8,980 nucleotides of DNA from NCBI GenBank assembly GCA_022729615.1, contig DZAQ01000048.1:1-8980 (forward strand). The letters are read 5' to 3'. Of the stretch, positions 6,871 through 8,980 are shown piece after piece (position 1 is the first letter of the stretch; every line of letters begins with the position of its first letter). Origin of the DNA: Sulfurovum sp. Its GTDB lineage: Bacteria > Campylobacterota > Campylobacteria > Campylobacterales > Sulfurovaceae. Position numbers and translations under genes: made by a program. Below the pieces are notes generated by a model. That model ran no database searches and was not told the DNA's origin. It saw only the letters and a program-made list of their open reading frames with translations.

Positions 6871-6898
6871 TTAACATTAAATTAACAAACAGTTATTA
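6871..6898 (+). promoter_or_regulatory. Candidate response-regulator binding site (11-bp phased TTAACA repeats)
   Basis: TTAACA at 6871-6876 and again at 6882-6887 are in direct orientation with an 11-bp period, and a degenerate third copy TTATTA follows in phase at 6893-6898. Direct repeats with one-turn spacing placed just upstream of, or in place of, the -35 region are the hallmark of OmpR/PhoB-family activator sites. The repeat ends 12 bases before the first candidate -10 (6910-6915). A further copy, sharing AATTAACA with the second repeat, lies at 6747-6754 just after the kinase stop codon. Binding by the neighbouring regulator is inference. Confidence 0.5.
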
Positions 6899-6938
6899 CT
6901 ATTGTTCAATATTATTATATTGGTTTAAGGAAGAAGGA

Positions 6939-8954
6939 ATGAAAAAAGGATTGTATCTATCGGTCATTTGCGCTTCGATGCTCTATTCGGCTGAGACGCA
7001 TTTGGAAACGATAAGTGTTGAGGCGCCTATCGAGGCGGAAGTATTCAAAGATGTAAGCGGGGAGGATATCAAATCGGCCGATGTCGCAGAAGCGCTCATG
7101 AGGCAGTCTCCAAGCGTCTCACTGGTACGCCGAAGCGGGATTTCAAACGATGTCATTGTGAGAGGACAAAAAAAGGACAATATCAATGTGACGATAGACG
7201 GCGCAAAGGTGTGCGGTGCATGCCCCAACCGTATGGATCCTCCGATATCTCATGTGTTGGCAAACAATATCGATACCATCGTGATGGATGAGGGTCCATT
7301 TAGCGTAGAGGATTTTGGTGTGTTGAGCGCAGATATAGATATCGTGACACTTAAACCCAAAAAAGAGCTCAGCGGAGATGTGAGTCTCAATTTTGGAAGC
7401 TGGGGATACCAAAAGGCTTCAGCCTACGCGAGCGCCGGGGTGGATAACTTTCGTTTTTTGTTTGGGATCTCCGCAGAAAAAGGGGGACAGTATGAGGATG
7501 GTGACGGAAATAACTTTTATGAGCAGGTCAACAACTACATCGCTCATAATCTCAACGGCAATGCCGATCATGACAAAAAACTAAAGTCTCAAGCATACCA
7601 GCCGCAATATAGCGATATGGATGCCTTTGCAAAGAAAACCGGTATGGCAAAACTCTTTTGGGATATCACAGACACTCAGCAGGTCAGACTCAGTTATATA
7701 GGCAACAGAAGCGACGATATCCTCTATCCGACTTCGCCTATGGACGCTTTGTATGATGACTCAAATCTTTATAATATTGAATATACCGCAAAAGACCTTG
7801 GCGCATATTCCAAATCTTTGGACTTGCAGGTGTACAAATCGGATGTCGAGCACCCGATGAGTAATGACTATAGAATGGCATCAAAAACGAGTCGTATGGA
7901 AAATGCGCTCACCACCGATATGACAGGAGCAAAAATAACAAATAGCTTCGAGAGGGAGAATCATGCCGTCAAAGTCGGTCTAGACTATAGTCTGCGCAAC
8001 TGGGATGGAGCATACTATGGCTTTAATGAGAAGTATATCGGGGCAAGTATCCCTGATGTGGATACAAAAAATATAGGTTTGTTCGTCGAAGACGGTATCG
8101 CACTTGATAAGTTCAAGATCACTCTGGGCGCAAGATATGACGATACGACAGTGGAGCCCAATATCGGCAACTACCAAGAGAATGACTACAATGCGCTGGG
8201 CGGTTTCTTGCTCGGCACATACCAGAGTGATGAGTCAACGAAACTCTTTGCCGGCATAGGGCGCTCCTCAAGGGTGCCCGACCCAAGAGAGCTCTACTCG
8301 CTTGCAAAAGACGGCTTGATGTTGGGAACTCCGGATCTTGAGCAGACCACCAATACCGAATTTGATATCGGCGCGGAGAAGCAGTTTGAAAAATCTCTGC
8401 TCAAAGCAAAACTTTTCTATAGCAAGCTGGGGGATTTCATATTTTATAACTCCGATAATACAAAGAATATGTTTGAGAATATGGATGCGACACTCTATGG
8501 GCTTGAGATCAGCGGAAGTTATTTTGTGACGGATACACTCTATATCGATAGTGCTCTTGCCTTTCAAAAGGGAGAAAAAGAGGATCCGCTCACCGGACAA
8601 ACCGAGACAAATATGCCGGAAATCCCGCCTATGAAATTTATCGTCGCACTTAACTATGAGTACGATGCCACAGCCAAACTCAAAGCAGAAGCGGTCGCGG
8701 CAAGCAGATGGGATGATGTGGACTCTCAAAATGGGGAGCAGGTCTTGGCCGGCTGGGGGGTGATCAATCTCAAAGGAAGCAAAATCTTTAAAGATGCCTA
8801 TGAGTTGACACTGGGCGTGGATAATCTTTTTGATAAAACATATGCGATCTCAAACACATATGAGGATTTGACACTGATCACAGGCGGAGGGTATCAAATG
8901 CTCATGAATGAGCCGGGACGATATGTTTATGCTAATTTAAGCTATAAATTTTAA
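6939..8954 (+). CDS. TonB-dependent copper receptor (OprC/NosA family)
   Basis: Outer-membrane 22-strand barrel receptor, 671 residues, complete, probably importing copper with TonB energy. A signal peptide spans about 1-18 and a TonB-box-like ETISVEA follows at 23-29. The plug (about 35-140) contains VRGQKKDNINVTIDG and CGACPNRMDPP (92-102), giving the C95-x-x-x-M99 motif. The barrel carries H305-x-M307 in a VEHPMSNDY segment. CxxxM plus HxM is the metal-binding signature described for the copper receptor OprC, and MDALYDDSNLYNIEY (268-282) also resembles that family. The C-terminus has the usual NLFDKTYA (629-636) and ends in phenylalanine (BAM signal). The ribosome site AAGGAAG lies about 5 nt before the ATG. 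It follows the two-component genes after 197 bp with candidate regulator sites. Copper is the best-supported substrate, not proven. Confidence 0.88.
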   Translation: MKKGLYLSVICASMLYSAETHLETISVEAPIEAEVFKDVSGEDIKSADVAEALMRQSPSVSLVRRSGISNDVIVRGQKKDNINVTIDGAKVCGACPNRMDPPISHVLANNIDTIVMDEGPFSVEDFGVLSADIDIVTLKPKKELSGDVSLNFGSWGYQKASAYASAGVDNFRFLFGISAEKGGQYEDGDGNNFYEQVNNYIAHNLNGNADHDKKLKSQAYQPQYSDMDAFAKKTGMAKLFWDITDTQQVRLSYIGNRSDDILYPTSPMDALYDDSNLYNIEYTAKDLGAYSKSLDLQVYKSDVEHPMSNDYRMASKTSRMENALTTDMTGAKITNSFERENHAVKVGLDYSLRNWDGAYYGFNEKYIGASIPDVDTKNIGLFVEDGIALDKFKITLGARYDDTTVEPNIGNYQENDYNALGGFLLGTYQSDESTKLFAGIGRSSRVPDPRELYSLAKDGLMLGTPDLEQTTNTEFDIGAEKQFEKSLLKAKLFYSKLGDFIFYNSDNTKNMFENMDATLYGLEISGSYFVTDTLYIDSALAFQKGEKEDPLTGQTETNMPEIPPMKFIVALNYEYDATAKLKAEAVAASRWDDVDSQNGEQVLAGWGVINLKGSKIFKDAYELTLGVDNLFDKTYAISNTYEDLTLITGGGYQMLMNEPGRYVYANLSYKF

Positions 8955-8980
8955 GTCACAAACAGATACCATCTTAAAAA

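Larger units (their letters stand above)
6742..6938 (+). promoter_or_regulatory. 197-bp upstream region of the copper receptor gene
   Basis: This gene-free stretch contains three TTAACA copies, a long imperfect inverted repeat, several C-runs on the plus strand (for example 6771-6773, 6777-6779, 6811-6815, 6856-6859), and an AT-rich promoter-proximal part. No small ORF with a ribosome site was found, and no T-tract follows the inverted repeat, so I see no standard terminator for the kinase gene. TATTATTATATT (6910-6921) offers candidate -10 hexamers, none with a good -35 hexamer at the right distance, consistent with an activator-dependent promoter. The ribosome site is AAGGAAG at 6927-6933. 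Confidence 0.6.

Noticed and set aside
6742..6938. Small unannotated peptide gene in the receptor upstream region
   Set aside because: No start codon with a ribosome site opens a convincing frame here; the region is better explained as regulatory.
6939..6992. Lipoprotein signal in the receptor because of Cys11
   Set aside because: The residue before Cys11 is isoleucine and the sequence does not match a lipobox; an ordinary signal peptide cleaved near residue 18 fits better with a TonB receptor.
1..8980. Mobile element, CRISPR array, toxin-antitoxin or phage-defence genes
   Set aside because: No transposase, integrase, spaced repeats or defence-family motifs were seen; every substantial gene belongs to a housekeeping, signalling or transport family.

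Overview
The window looks like a chromosomal segment of a Campylobacterota bacterium (formerly Epsilonproteobacteria), probably an environmental type related to Sulfurimonas or Sulfurovum. This assignment is inferred from the protein families, from the separation of mraY-murD from the rest of the division/cell-wall cluster, and from promoters of the 'GGCTATAATTT' kind with little -35 signal. No similarity search was run. Composition looks even across the window, and I saw no insertion sequence, CRISPR array, prophage gene or attachment site.

Left part (1-2445, all minus strand): mraY and murD, two consecutive peptidoglycan precursor genes, are followed by a tRNA-Phe(GAA) gene with its own promoter. 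A 70-bp divergent promoter region (2446-2515) separates mraY from gpmI on the plus strand, which encodes the manganese-type, cofactor-independent phosphoglycerate mutase of glycolysis/gluconeogenesis.

Middle part (3998-6741, plus strand): a good -10 element at 4038-4043 precedes a tight run of four genes: a small TerB-like helical protein, fabG (3-oxoacyl-ACP reductase), an OmpR/PhoB-type response regulator and a short membrane histidine kinase. The fabG stop codon and the regulator start codon overlap by one base, and the kinase starts 7 bases after the regulator stop, so these genes are very probably co-transcribed.

Right part (6742-8980, plus strand): a 197-bp intergenic region carries an unusual long imperfect inverted repeat and, closer to the gene, 11-bp-phased TTAACA direct repeats of the kind OmpR/PhoB regulators bind. 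It precedes a complete TonB-dependent outer-membrane receptor. The receptor carries a Cys-x-x-x-Met motif in the plug and a His-x-Met motif in the barrel, the copper-site signature of the OprC/NosA copper receptor family.

The most interesting hypothesis is that the two-component system controls copper import by the adjacent receptor through the phased repeats. That link is inference. The remainder is ordinary housekeeping sequence, and nothing here proves a wholly new system.
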